From assembly GCA_963750495.1 (NCBI GenBank), contig CAVVQV010000008.1, forward strand, positions 310,001-374,000: a stretch of 64,000 nucleotides of DNA, read 5' to 3'. Below are positions 57,050 through 64,000 of the stretch, one piece after another. Position 1 is the stretch's first letter, and each line of letters begins with the position of its first letter. This stretch comes from JANLYC01 sp963750495 (GTDB taxonomy: Bacteria; Actinomycetota; Actinomycetes; Propionibacteriales; Nocardioidaceae). The notes beneath the pieces were generated by a model. The model searched no databases and had not been told where the DNA came from. It saw nothing but the letters and a program-made list of their open reading frames with translations. Position numbers and translations under genes: made by a program.

Positions 57050-57830
57050 GCCGATGGCGGACGAGCCCATGACAGACGAGCCCATGACAGACGAGCCGCT
57101 GGCGGACGAGACCGCCGAAGGCCCGGTGCTCGAGCCAGCAACCGGTGGGGAGGAGTCTGAGCCGGTGAAGTCTGAGCCGGTGAAGTCTGAGCCGGTGGAG
57201 TCCGACGGTCCGGGCGAGACAGGACTCCCACTGCGGCCGAGCCTCGAGGCGGTGCTGATGGTGGCCGACCAGCCGCTGGACCACCTGGTGCTGGCGCAGG
57301 CCGTGAACGCACCGCCCGCCGAGGTGGCCGAGGCGTTGCAGTCGCTGGCCGCGGAGTACACCGAGCAGGGCCGAGGCTTCGACCTGCGCAACACCGGCGG
57401 TGGATGGCGCTTCTACTCCCGCGAGGAGTTTGCGCCGGTCGTCGAGCAGTTCGTCGTCGACGGACAACAGGCCCGGTTGACCCAGGCTGCCCTCGAGACC
57501 CTCGCCGTCATCGCCTACCGCGAACCCGTCAGCCGAGCCCGGGTGTCGGCCATCCGGGGCGTCAACGTCGACAGTGTGGTGCGCACGCTCGTGTCGCGTG
57601 GGCTGATCGAAGAGGCGGGCACCGACACCGAGACCGGCGCTCATCTGTACCGGACGACCAGCTACTTCCTCGAGCGGGTGGGACTCACCAGCCTCGACGA
57701 GCTGCCTGAGATTGCGCCGTTCCTGCCGGAGATGGGCGACATGGAGGGTGAGCTGGAGGAGTTCGCGGCCGGTCCGGGTCAGGCTGCGAGCGAGCCGTCG
57801 GCGCCGCTGACCGACCCTGAACCGGAGTGA
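57027..57830 (+). CDS. scpB: Segregation and condensation protein B
   Basis: The 267-residue protein binds ScpA in the condensin complex. After an acidic, repetitive N-terminus (about 1-60, with repeated TDEPM and SEPVK elements) come two winged helices: LPLRPSLEAVLMVADQPLD with LRNTGGGWRFYSREEF, and ARLTQAALETLAVIAYREPV with RVSAIRGVNVDSVVRTLVSR and GAHLYRTTSYFLERVGL. ATG 57027 lies inside the scpA end and is preceded by GAAGGAGG, which decides the start. The stop overlaps rluB by four bases. Confidence 0.95.
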   Translation: MTTTPVTEPMADEPMTDEPMTDEPLADETAEGPVLEPATGGEESEPVKSEPVKSEPVESDGPGETGLPLRPSLEAVLMVADQPLDHLVLAQAVNAPPAEVAEALQSLAAEYTEQGRGFDLRNTGGGWRFYSREEFAPVVEQFVVDGQQARLTQAALETLAVIAYREPVSRARVSAIRGVNVDSVVRTLVSRGLIEEAGTDTETGAHLYRTTSYFLERVGLTSLDELPEIAPFLPEMGDMEGELEEFAAGPGQAASEPSAPLTDPEPE

Positions 57831-58564
57831 ACGAGCCCGCCTCGCTGGTCCGGCTGCAGAAGGTGCTGGCGGCCTCCGGTATCGCCAGCCGGCGCAAGTG
57901 CGAGACCTTGATGGCGGACGGCCGGGTCGAGGTCGATGGCGGTGTGGTCACCCAGCTCGGCGCGAAGGTCGATCCCGAGACTGCCGTGATCCGGGTCGAC
58001 GGGAAGCGGCTTCCGGTCGCCGCCTCGAAGGTGTACCTCGTGGCCAACAAACCGCGCGGCGTGGTGAGCTCGATGGCCGACGAGCAGGGTCGTCCAGACC
58101 TGCGTTCGCTCCTCGAGGGTCGGACCGAGCGGCTGTTCCACGTCGGCCGCCTCGATACCGACACCGATGGGCTCATCGTGCTGACCAATGACGGCGAGTT
58201 CGCCCATCGGCTGGCCCACCCGTCCTTCGAGCTGAAGAAGACCTACCTCGCGCAGGTCGAGGGTGTCGTCAAGCCTGCCGTACGCCGTCGGCTGCTCGAC
58301 ACCGTCACGCTCGACGACGGACCGGTTGCGGTCGACTCGTTCACGATCAGGAGCAGCCAGGGTGGCAAGTCGCTGGTCGAGCTGGTCATCCACGAGGGGC
58401 GCAACCGGATCGTGCGGCGGCTGTTGGCCGAGATGGGCCACCCCGTCCTGCGGCTCTCGCGCACGGCGATCGGGCCGATCCGGCTCGGAAACCTGCGTTC
58501 GGGCCAGGTACGGGAGCTCGACTCCGACGAGCTCGGCACGCTGCTCGACCTCGTGGGCCTGTGA
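57827..58564 (+). CDS. 23S rRNA pseudouridine synthase RluB-like
   Basis: The 245-residue enzyme isomerises a uridine in the 23S peptidyl-transferase region. An S4 domain (LVRLQKVLAASGIASRRKCE, residues 7-55) is followed by the catalytic domain with D110 in HVGRLDTDTDGLIVLTNDG, KKTYLAQVEGVV and HEGRNRIVRRLLAEMGHPV. These are RluB/RsuA-family marks; the target base cannot be read from sequence. GTG 57827 overlaps scpB. Its usual place in Actinobacteria is here, between scpB and the cmk/der genes. Confidence 0.93.
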   Translation: MNEPASLVRLQKVLAASGIASRRKCETLMADGRVEVDGGVVTQLGAKVDPETAVIRVDGKRLPVAASKVYLVANKPRGVVSSMADEQGRPDLRSLLEGRTERLFHVGRLDTDTDGLIVLTNDGEFAHRLAHPSFELKKTYLAQVEGVVKPAVRRRLLDTVTLDDGPVAVDSFTIRSSQGGKSLVELVIHEGRNRIVRRLLAEMGHPVLRLSRTAIGPIRLGNLRSGQVRELDSDELGTLLDLVGL

Positions 58565-58595
58565 GACCAGCGCCAGGACGGCCGCTCCGCGTCAC

Positions 58596-58601
58596 TACGC
58601 T
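58596..58601 (+). promoter_or_regulatory. Candidate -10 box for a leaderless transcript of the prephenate dehydrogenase gene
   Basis: TACGCT is followed by six bases and the ATG at 58608, the spacing for a message that begins with the start codon. Confidence 0.4.
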
Positions 58602-58607
58602 GGGCGC

Positions 58608-59696
58608 ATGACGCAGCCAGCAGCAGCGGGGAACGGACTTGCCGGTCCGGTCCTCGTCGTCGGTGCCGGGCTGATCGGCGCCTCGGTCGGCATGGCGTTG
58701 TCCCGCGCGGGCGTCAAGACCTATCTGCAGGACGCGGACCGCACGGCTGCTCACGTGGCCGCGTCCCGGGGCGCCGGTTCGGACGAGCCACCACCGGATG
58801 ACCTGGCGCTCGTCGTCGTCGCCACCCCGCCGGACCAGCTGGCCGCCGAGATCGGGCGGGCACTGACGGCATACCCCGACGCGATCGTGACCGACGTCGG
58901 CAGCGTCAAGGTGCGGCCGTTGGCCGACCTGCTGGTCACCGGCGTCGACGCGGCCCGGTACGTCGGCGGCCATCCGATGGCGGGCAGCGAACGATCGGGG
59001 CCGCTCGCGTCGGCTGCGGACCTGTTCGACGGGCGCGCGTGGGCTGTGGTCCCGCACGCTGGGTCGAGCGACGCGGCCGTGGACGCGGTGCGGTGGTTGG
59101 CCCGGACGTGCGGGGCCGTGGCGACCGACATGTCGGCCGGTGATCATGACCTGGCGGTGGCACGTATCTCGCACCTGCCGCACCTCGTGGCTGCGCTGAC
59201 GGCAGGTCAGCTGGGCTCGGCACCGGCCGCGCATCTGGCGTTGAGCGGACAGGGGGTTCGTGACGTCACCAGGATCGCGGCCGGGGACCCGGCGTTGTGG
59301 CGGCAGATCGTGGCGGCGAACGCGGTGCCGCTGACGGAGCTCCTGCTCAATGTCCGTGCCGGGATCGACGAGCTTGTCGAGTCGCTGGCGGCCGGAGACC
59401 AGGACCGGGTCGAGGCCGTGCTGTCGGCCGGTGTCGCCGGTACGGCAGCGATCCCGGGCAAGCACGGAGGGCCGGCGATGGAGCTGGCCGAGGTCACCGT
59501 GGCCATTCCCGATGAGCCCGGCGCGCTGGCGCGGTTGTTCGCAGACGCCGGTGAGGCCGGGGTCAACATCGAGGACATCCGGATCGATCACGATCCGGCG
59601 CGGGCGTACGGTCTCGTCGAGCTCGACGTCTCGGCGGCCGCTGCTGATCGGCTGCTCGGGGCGCTGGCTGCGCGAGGTTGGGCTGCACACCGGTAG
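58608..59696 (+). CDS. tyrA: Prephenate dehydrogenase with C-terminal ACT domain
   Basis: The 362-residue enzyme oxidises prephenate to 4-hydroxyphenylpyruvate in tyrosine synthesis. It has the NAD loop VLVVGAGLIGASVGMALSRA near residues 15-34, VVVATPPDQLAAEI, VTDVGSVKVRPLADLL, the YVGGHPMAGSERSGP active site with its His, and DLAVARISHLPHLVAAL. The last 75 residues (EVTVAIPDEPGALARLFADA) form an ACT domain, so tyrosine feedback is likely. The leaderless promoter box fits the ATG. cmk follows after 58 bases. Confidence 0.92.
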   Translation: MTQPAAAGNGLAGPVLVVGAGLIGASVGMALSRAGVKTYLQDADRTAAHVAASRGAGSDEPPPDDLALVVVATPPDQLAAEIGRALTAYPDAIVTDVGSVKVRPLADLLVTGVDAARYVGGHPMAGSERSGPLASAADLFDGRAWAVVPHAGSSDAAVDAVRWLARTCGAVATDMSAGDHDLAVARISHLPHLVAALTAGQLGSAPAAHLALSGQGVRDVTRIAAGDPALWRQIVAANAVPLTELLLNVRAGIDELVESLAAGDQDRVEAVLSAGVAGTAAIPGKHGGPAMELAEVTVAIPDEPGALARLFADAGEAGVNIEDIRIDHDPARAYGLVELDVSAAAADRLLGALAARGWAAHR

Positions 59697-59754
59697 CCTC
59701 TGAGGCGGTCAGGCAACTGCGGCAATCACGCAGTCGGACGAAGGGTGGCGGCAG

Positions 59755-60447
59755 GTGGCAGCGGGCACGGTGGTCGACACGCTGGTCATCGCCATGGACG
59801 GGACGGCGGGGTCGGGCAAGTCGAGCGCGAGCCGAGGTGTCGCCCGGGCGCTCGGTCTGCGCTACCTCGACACGGGCGCGATGTATCGTGCGATGACCTG
59901 GCAGATGCTGCTCGCGGGTGTGGACGTGTACGACGCCGACGCGGTTGCGGCCAGGGCCGAGACCGCACTCATCGAGTCGGGCACCGATCCGGCTCATCCC
60001 ACCATCACGTTGGACGGCCGCGACGTGTCACGCGAGATCCGGACGGGCGAGGTCAATGTCGCCGTGAGCCCGGTCAGCGCCGTACCGCGGGTGCGCGAGC
60101 TGTTGGCCGGACAGCAACGACGGATCATCGGCGCCGGCGGCATCGTCGTCGAAGGCCGTGACATCGGGACCGTGGTGGCGCCCGATGCGGCGTTGAAGAT
60201 CTACCTGAGCGCTGATCCGGCGGCGCGAGCCGAGCGGCGCGCCGCGGAGCTGTCGTCGGACCAGTCCCGGGACGTCTCGTTGGTGGAGAAAGCGTTGGTG
60301 GCACGCGACTCCTACGACTCCTCCAGGGTGACCGCGCCGTTGAGTGCAGCCGGGGATGCCGTGCGGTTGGATTCGACCGACATGACGCTCGAACAGGTGA
60401 TTGCGCACATCGTCGAGCTCGCCAAGGCCCGCACCAGTCCCGTGTGA
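59755..60447 (+). CDS. cmk: Cytidylate kinase
   Basis: The 230-residue kinase phosphorylates CMP and dCMP. It has the P-loop MDGTAGSGKSSASRGVARAL near residues 14-33, LRYLDTGAMYRAMTW, DGRDVSREIRTGEVN, VEGRDIGTVVAPDAALKIYL and an Arg-rich lid (AARAERRAAEL). The start is GTG 59755. In Actinobacteria cmk and der lie together, as here. The 161-base gap before der contains a possible TACAGT box at 60496-60501. Confidence 0.95.
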   Translation: MAAGTVVDTLVIAMDGTAGSGKSSASRGVARALGLRYLDTGAMYRAMTWQMLLAGVDVYDADAVAARAETALIESGTDPAHPTITLDGRDVSREIRTGEVNVAVSPVSAVPRVRELLAGQQRRIIGAGGIVVEGRDIGTVVAPDAALKIYLSADPAARAERRAAELSSDQSRDVSLVEKALVARDSYDSSRVTAPLSAAGDAVRLDSTDMTLEQVIAHIVELAKARTSPV

Positions 60448-60608
60448 GTGGCCACATCGACGCCCGCGGATGCGGGAAAGTGGCGACAAGGTCGATACAG
60501 TGCTTGTTTGTCTGCGATTCCGGCAGACCTGCCGCTCCACGGGCGGCATTCCCTGACCGGGGCGCGCCGTCCAGCGCAGCCCCACGAAACTCGAGGTAGT
60601 GCAGTCCG

Positions 60609-62000
60609 ATGACGTCCGACGAGAGCCTGTCGACCACCGACCCTGGCTCGGGGGGCTTGGCCGACGACGACCAGCCGTCGGGCCCGGTGCCTGTTCTTGC
60701 GGTCGTGGGACGCCCGAACGTGGGCAAGTCGACGCTCGTCAACCGGATCATCGGCCGCCGGGAGGCGGTCGTCGAGGACGTCCCGGGTGTGACCCGGGAC
60801 CGGGTGTCGTATGACGCGCTGTGGAACGGGCGACGGTTCACGGTGGTCGACACCGGCGGGTGGGACCCGGACGCCCGCGGCCTTGCCGAGCAGATCACGC
60901 TGCAGGCGGAGATCGCGGTGTCGCTGGCGGATGCGGTGATGTTCGTCGTCGATGCCGGGGTCGGGATCACGGACTCCGACGAGACCGTCGTCAAGATCCT
61001 ACGTCGGTCGGGCAAGCCGGTGATCCTGGCGGCCAACAAGGTCGACGACCAACGTGCCGAAGCCGATGCCGCTCTGCTGTGGAACCTCGGACTCGGGGAG
61101 CCGTATGCCGTATCTGCGTTGCACGGACGGGGGAGTGGTGACCTGCTCGATGCCGTGCTCGACGCGTTGCCGGAGTCGCCCCCGGAGGACTTTGATGCCC
61201 CGCGCGGTCCGCGCCGCATCGCCATCGTCGGCAAGCCCAACGTCGGCAAGTCGAGCCTGCTGAACAAGCTGGCGGGGGAGAAGCGGGCGGTCGTCGACGA
61301 CGTCGCCGGTACGACTGTCGACCCGGTCGACGAGATCATCGAGCTCGGTGGACGCGTGTGGCAGTTCATCGACACGGCCGGGATCCGCCGCCGGGTGCGT
61401 GAGGCGAGCGGTCACGAGTACTACGCCAGCCTGCGCACCGCTGGTGCCATGGAGCGGGCCGAGGTGGCCGTCGTGGTCATCGACGGCAGCCAGTCGCTGA
61501 CCGAGCAGGACCAACGCATCATCGCCAACGTCGAGGAGTCCGGTCGCGCCGTCGTCATTGCCTTCAACAAGTGGGACAAGGTCGACGAAGAGCGCCGCTA
61601 CTACCTCGACCGGGAGATCGAGCGGGAGCTCGTGCGGGTGCAGTGGGCGCCGCGCATCAACGTGACGGCCCTGACCGGCTGGCACGTCGACCGGTTGGTG
61701 CCGGCGCTCGACCGGGCGCTGGAGGGTTGGGAGACCCGGGTGCCGACGGGGACCCTCAACGCGTTCCTCGGCCGGTTGATCGCGGCACAGCCGCACCCGG
61801 TGCGCTCGGGCAAGCAGCCGCGCATCCTGTTCGCGACGCAGGCCACCACCTCGCCGCCGCGGTTCATCTTGTTCACCACAGGCCTGCTCGATCCGGCATA
61901 CACACGCTTCATCGAGCGTCGGTTGCGCGAGGAGTTCGGTTTCGTGGGCACGCCGATTCACCTCACGGTGAAGCCGCGCGAGAAGCGCAAACGCCGCTGA
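60609..62000 (+). CDS. der: Ribosome-assembly GTPase Der (EngA)
   Basis: The 463-residue protein has two GTPase domains: VVGRPNVGKSTLVNRIIG with VVDTGGWD and ANKVDD in the first, and IVGKPNVGKSSLLNKLAG with FIDTAGIRRR and FNKWDKV in the second. A KH-like C-terminal domain ends in KPREKRKRR. It acts late in 50S assembly. A Ser/Asp-rich N-terminus of about 25 residues is specific to this lineage. ATG 60609. The convergent DUF222/HNH gene ends 40 bases downstream. Confidence 0.96.
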   Translation: MTSDESLSTTDPGSGGLADDDQPSGPVPVLAVVGRPNVGKSTLVNRIIGRREAVVEDVPGVTRDRVSYDALWNGRRFTVVDTGGWDPDARGLAEQITLQAEIAVSLADAVMFVVDAGVGITDSDETVVKILRRSGKPVILAANKVDDQRAEADAALLWNLGLGEPYAVSALHGRGSGDLLDAVLDALPESPPEDFDAPRGPRRIAIVGKPNVGKSSLLNKLAGEKRAVVDDVAGTTVDPVDEIIELGGRVWQFIDTAGIRRRVREASGHEYYASLRTAGAMERAEVAVVVIDGSQSLTEQDQRIIANVEESGRAVVIAFNKWDKVDEERRYYLDREIERELVRVQWAPRINVTALTGWHVDRLVPALDRALEGWETRVPTGTLNAFLGRLIAAQPHPVRSGKQPRILFATQATTSPPRFILFTTGLLDPAYTRFIERRLREEFGFVGTPIHLTVKPREKRKRR

Positions 62001-62039
62001 CGCCGGTGGGCCAGGACTGAGTCTCCCGCTTCGGACGCC

Positions 62040-63404
62040 TCAGCATCTGCGTCGCTGGGCGCGGAGTTGGGTCACCGTGTGGCGGAGGAGAGCTGCTTCG
62101 AGCCCGGAGTCGGGTGGGTGGATGAGCAGACCGCGGCGGAAGCGCTGCCTGCGGGAGCCGCCGACCATTGCCGGTGGGGGGAGTGTGCGGTAGACCCGGC
62201 CGCTGGGGGTGGTCCAGGTGACGACGCCGGTGTCGTGGTCGCGGGTGACGTGCATCCGCGGGTCGTCTCGGGTGGTGTGGCAGTTCTCGGACTCGCCTTG
62301 CAGGTTGTCCAGGGTGGTGAGTCCGCCCTTGGCGTGCTCGAGAAGGTGGTCGAGGTCGGTGATCGGGCTTGCGCACTGGATGCCGCGGCAGTGTTGGTCG
62401 CGTGCGATGACCAGTGCCCTGAGGCTGCCGTCTGCTTTTCGTCGCCTGGTGTCGCCGTGGGTGAGGGACCGGTCGGCGGGGTCGGTGAGGAAGCGGCGCA
62501 GCCAGGCGTTGTCGTTGCTGGCAAGGTCTCGTGCAACGGACGCCGCCAGTGGTCCGACGCCGACGAGATGGGCCGGGTCGTCGGAGAGCCCGAGCAGGGT
62601 GGCGTCGGTCAGCACGACGTGGATCTCTGACGGAAGCGTCTGCGTGCTGGTGCCCGTGAGGCGCTCGACAAGGGTGTCGCAGATCAGGTGGCTCGTCGTA
62701 CGGGGGTCTCCGGTGGCGCGGAGCCGTTTGACGTGGTCGCGGAGGCTGGTCCAGGCGGCCTGGGCCTGTTCGGCGGGGAGGTAGGCGTTGAGCCAGGCCA
62801 TCCCGGAGCCGGCCGGGTCGAGCTGGACGTGTTTGTCGGCGCGTTCGCGCTGGGTGCGGTGTTCGGCGGCGTCGGGGTCGATCTCGGCGACGCGGCGTTC
62901 GGCCAGGGCGCGGACCTTGCCGGGCAGCAGGTCGGCGGCTTCTTCGGAGATCACCCGGTCTGCCAGCGCCTTGGCGGCGGGGTCGTCGAGCACGATGGCT
63001 TCCAGCGCGATCATCCGGGCGGCGTACAGGCCGATGGTGCCGGCCTTGAGCGCGGCCATCGTGTGCGGATGACCGGTGGTGAGGTTCCAGGCGTCGTCCA
63101 TAAAGCGGCCGGCGGTGATGACCGAGACCCGCTTGGCCATCGCGACCTCGGCCACCATGCCGCGGTACTGGACCTGGTCGGCCGGGAATCCGTGCGTCTG
63201 ATCGAAGTTGACGCGGTCTGCGACGAACGCTGCGGTCTCTTCGACCTGTGCCGCCTGCAGCGCACCGATCTGCTGCTCGAGCGCGGCGATCCGGTCCAAC
63301 TGCTTGCCCATCGCATCCTGGTGAGCGCGCCACGCGGCCGGGTCGACGGTGGACTCATCGGGCCGACACGTGACCGTGGGATGGATACGTGGCGTGTCGC
63401 TCAT
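62040..63404 (-). CDS. DUF222 / HNH endonuclease (13E12-type) protein, intact
   Basis: The 454-residue protein has a helical DUF222 domain (about 40-330; VEETAAFVADRVNFDQTHG, AEIDPDAAEHRTQRERADKH, LDPAGSGMAWLNAYLP) and a C-terminal HNH domain with RDQHCRGIQCASPITDLDHL, HAKGGLTTLDNLQGESENCH. The zinc/metal-binding Cys and His residues are present, so nuclease activity is plausible. The start is ATG 63404, seven bases after a TATATT -10 box, which would make a leaderless message. A LexA-like box overlaps the start. Relatives are multicopy in Actinobacteria and some M. tuberculosis ones are SOS-induced. Whether it is mobile is not known. Confidence 0.9.
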   Translation of the reverse strand: MSDTPRIHPTVTCRPDESTVDPAAWRAHQDAMGKQLDRIAALEQQIGALQAAQVEETAAFVADRVNFDQTHGFPADQVQYRGMVAEVAMAKRVSVITAGRFMDDAWNLTTGHPHTMAALKAGTIGLYAARMIALEAIVLDDPAAKALADRVISEEAADLLPGKVRALAERRVAEIDPDAAEHRTQRERADKHVQLDPAGSGMAWLNAYLPAEQAQAAWTSLRDHVKRLRATGDPRTTSHLICDTLVERLTGTSTQTLPSEIHVVLTDATLLGLSDDPAHLVGVGPLAASVARDLASNDNAWLRRFLTDPADRSLTHGDTRRRKADGSLRALVIARDQHCRGIQCASPITDLDHLLEHAKGGLTTLDNLQGESENCHTTRDDPRMHVTRDHDTGVVTWTTPSGRVYRTLPPPAMVGGSRRQRFRRGLLIHPPDSGLEAALLRHTVTQLRAQRRRC

Positions 63405-63412
63405 GTGTTCGA
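63397..63412 (-). promoter_or_regulatory. LexA-like SOS box overlapping the DUF222/HNH start
   Basis: On the minus strand TCGAACACATGAGCGA matches the mycobacterial SOS box TCGAACACATGTTCGA at 14 of 16 positions. It covers the ATG at 63404 and abuts the TATATT -10 box at 63417-63412, so bound LexA would block the promoter. Confidence 0.6.
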
Positions 63413-63565
63413 ATATACGACATCGCGCCGACAGTTCACGAGGCGGCGTGATCAGCGGTTGTGGACAAGGCTGCCGACCGGAGCCGTTTGGCTTCGTGCG
63501 AGACCGCTGGGGTACGCTGTCGCAGCCGTTCCGGAGCTCGTCGTTGGTGCTGTTCGGGGCGGCAT

Positions 63566-63642
<77 letters not shown>

Positions 63643-63839
63643 AAGATCCGCCTCTGACCTGCGGAAACGCGGCTCAGTGGCGGTTCTGGTCTTGAACCCG
63701 AAAGCCCTATTCCGCACTTATTCCGCAAGTATGCGCGGCGGACGTCGGCTCAGTCCTCCTTGGCGACGGTCCTACGACCGACACCCAGCGCCGGGGCGCT
63801 GGCCGAGCTGAGCAGCCTGGGGACTCTGCGCGTCCGCGT

Positions 63840-64000
63840 TCATGAGCGATCGAACTGGACAGACTCGACGATCTCCGTGAGCTGCTCGAATTGGGAATCG
63901 GTGGTCTGGGGCGTCACCGCGCCCGTCAGCACGATCCGCTCGCCCTCCACATCGAGGATCCAGTAGCGATCGACCACGCCGGGGGTGGCGATCCAGTGGT
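63840..64000 (-). CDS. C-terminal end of an unrecognised protein (cut by window end)
   Basis: On the minus strand an open frame enters from beyond the window and reads to a TGA at 63842-63840: HWIATPGVVDRYWILDVEGE, RIVLTGAVTPQTTDSQFEQL, TEIVESVQFDRS. The pattern, with a Trp/Tyr strand, an acidic turn and a final amphipathic helix, resembles the ends of actinobacterial exported or lipoprotein domains of unknown function. It has no start in the window. The gap between it and tRNA-Pro (63643-63839) holds no gene I can support. Confidence 0.65.
   Translation of the reverse strand, partial: HWIATPGVVDRYWILDVEGERIVLTGAVTPQTTDSQFEQLTEIVESVQFDRS

Noticed and set aside
63643..63740. Phage or island attachment site next to tRNA-Pro, with ATTCCGCA repeated twice
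   Set aside because: No integrase gene and no second copy of the tRNA end in the window; the short repeat alone is not enough.

Overview
The window is about 64 kb of a high-GC actinobacterial chromosome. It holds a complete rRNA operon (16S, 23S, 5S) and a run of core genes in the order known from Actinobacteria. The infC-rpmI-rplT, pheST, argCJBDFRGH, tyrS, tlyA-nadK-recN-steA-steB-pyrG, xerD, parA-scpAB-rluB and cmk-der blocks follow the order of the infC to engA stretch of Mycobacterium tuberculosis. The 16S sequence, GTG/TTG starts, TANNNT -10 boxes and leaderless genes suggest the order Propionibacteriales, probably Nocardioidaceae. That placement is inference from gene order and sequence feel; no database was searched.

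Layout: (1) 0-10 kb is accessory: a cut gene end, a large LuxR-type ATPase regulator, a HEAT-repeat protein, a carbamate kinase paired with a cyanuric acid/barbiturate ring-opening amidohydrolase, a YcxB-like membrane protein, two GNAT acetyltransferases, a P-loop kinase-like protein and an SseB protein. The last two flank a 50-bp palindrome. (2) 10-19 kb is translation: infC (ATC start behind an attenuator-like terminator), rpmI, rplT, an rRNA methyltransferase, a decayed DUF222/HNH gene, an orphan PAS histidine kinase, pheS, pheT and a short-chain dehydrogenase. (3) 19-21 kb is an ECF sigma / zinc-finger anti-sigma pair plus a secreted-repeat lipoprotein; sigma gene and lipoprotein share the same promoter signature. 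(4) 21-30 kb is the whole arginine pathway from ArgC to ArgH with its repressor ArgR. (5) 30-39 kb is a DNA glycosylase, tyrS, a broken FMN oxidase and the rRNA operon with tandem promoters and a strong terminator. (6) 39-62 kb is the conserved cell-cycle and DNA-metabolism block. (7) 62-64 kb is an intact DUF222/HNH gene with a LexA-like box, tRNA-Pro(GGG) and a cut gene.

Two themes run through the window. First, at least seven genes carry frameshifts that are best repaired by removing single inserted bases, clustered on both sides of the rRNA operon. In tyrS and the TPR gene three insertions cancel out. This looks more like consensus error of insertion-prone long reads than gene decay. Second, the regulatory DNA is readable: leaderless promoters, an ECF autoregulatory pair, two SOS-type boxes at DUF222/HNH loci, an infC attenuator and several short tandem repeats between genes.

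I did not find a CRISPR array, a prophage, an insertion sequence, or a clear unknown defence system.
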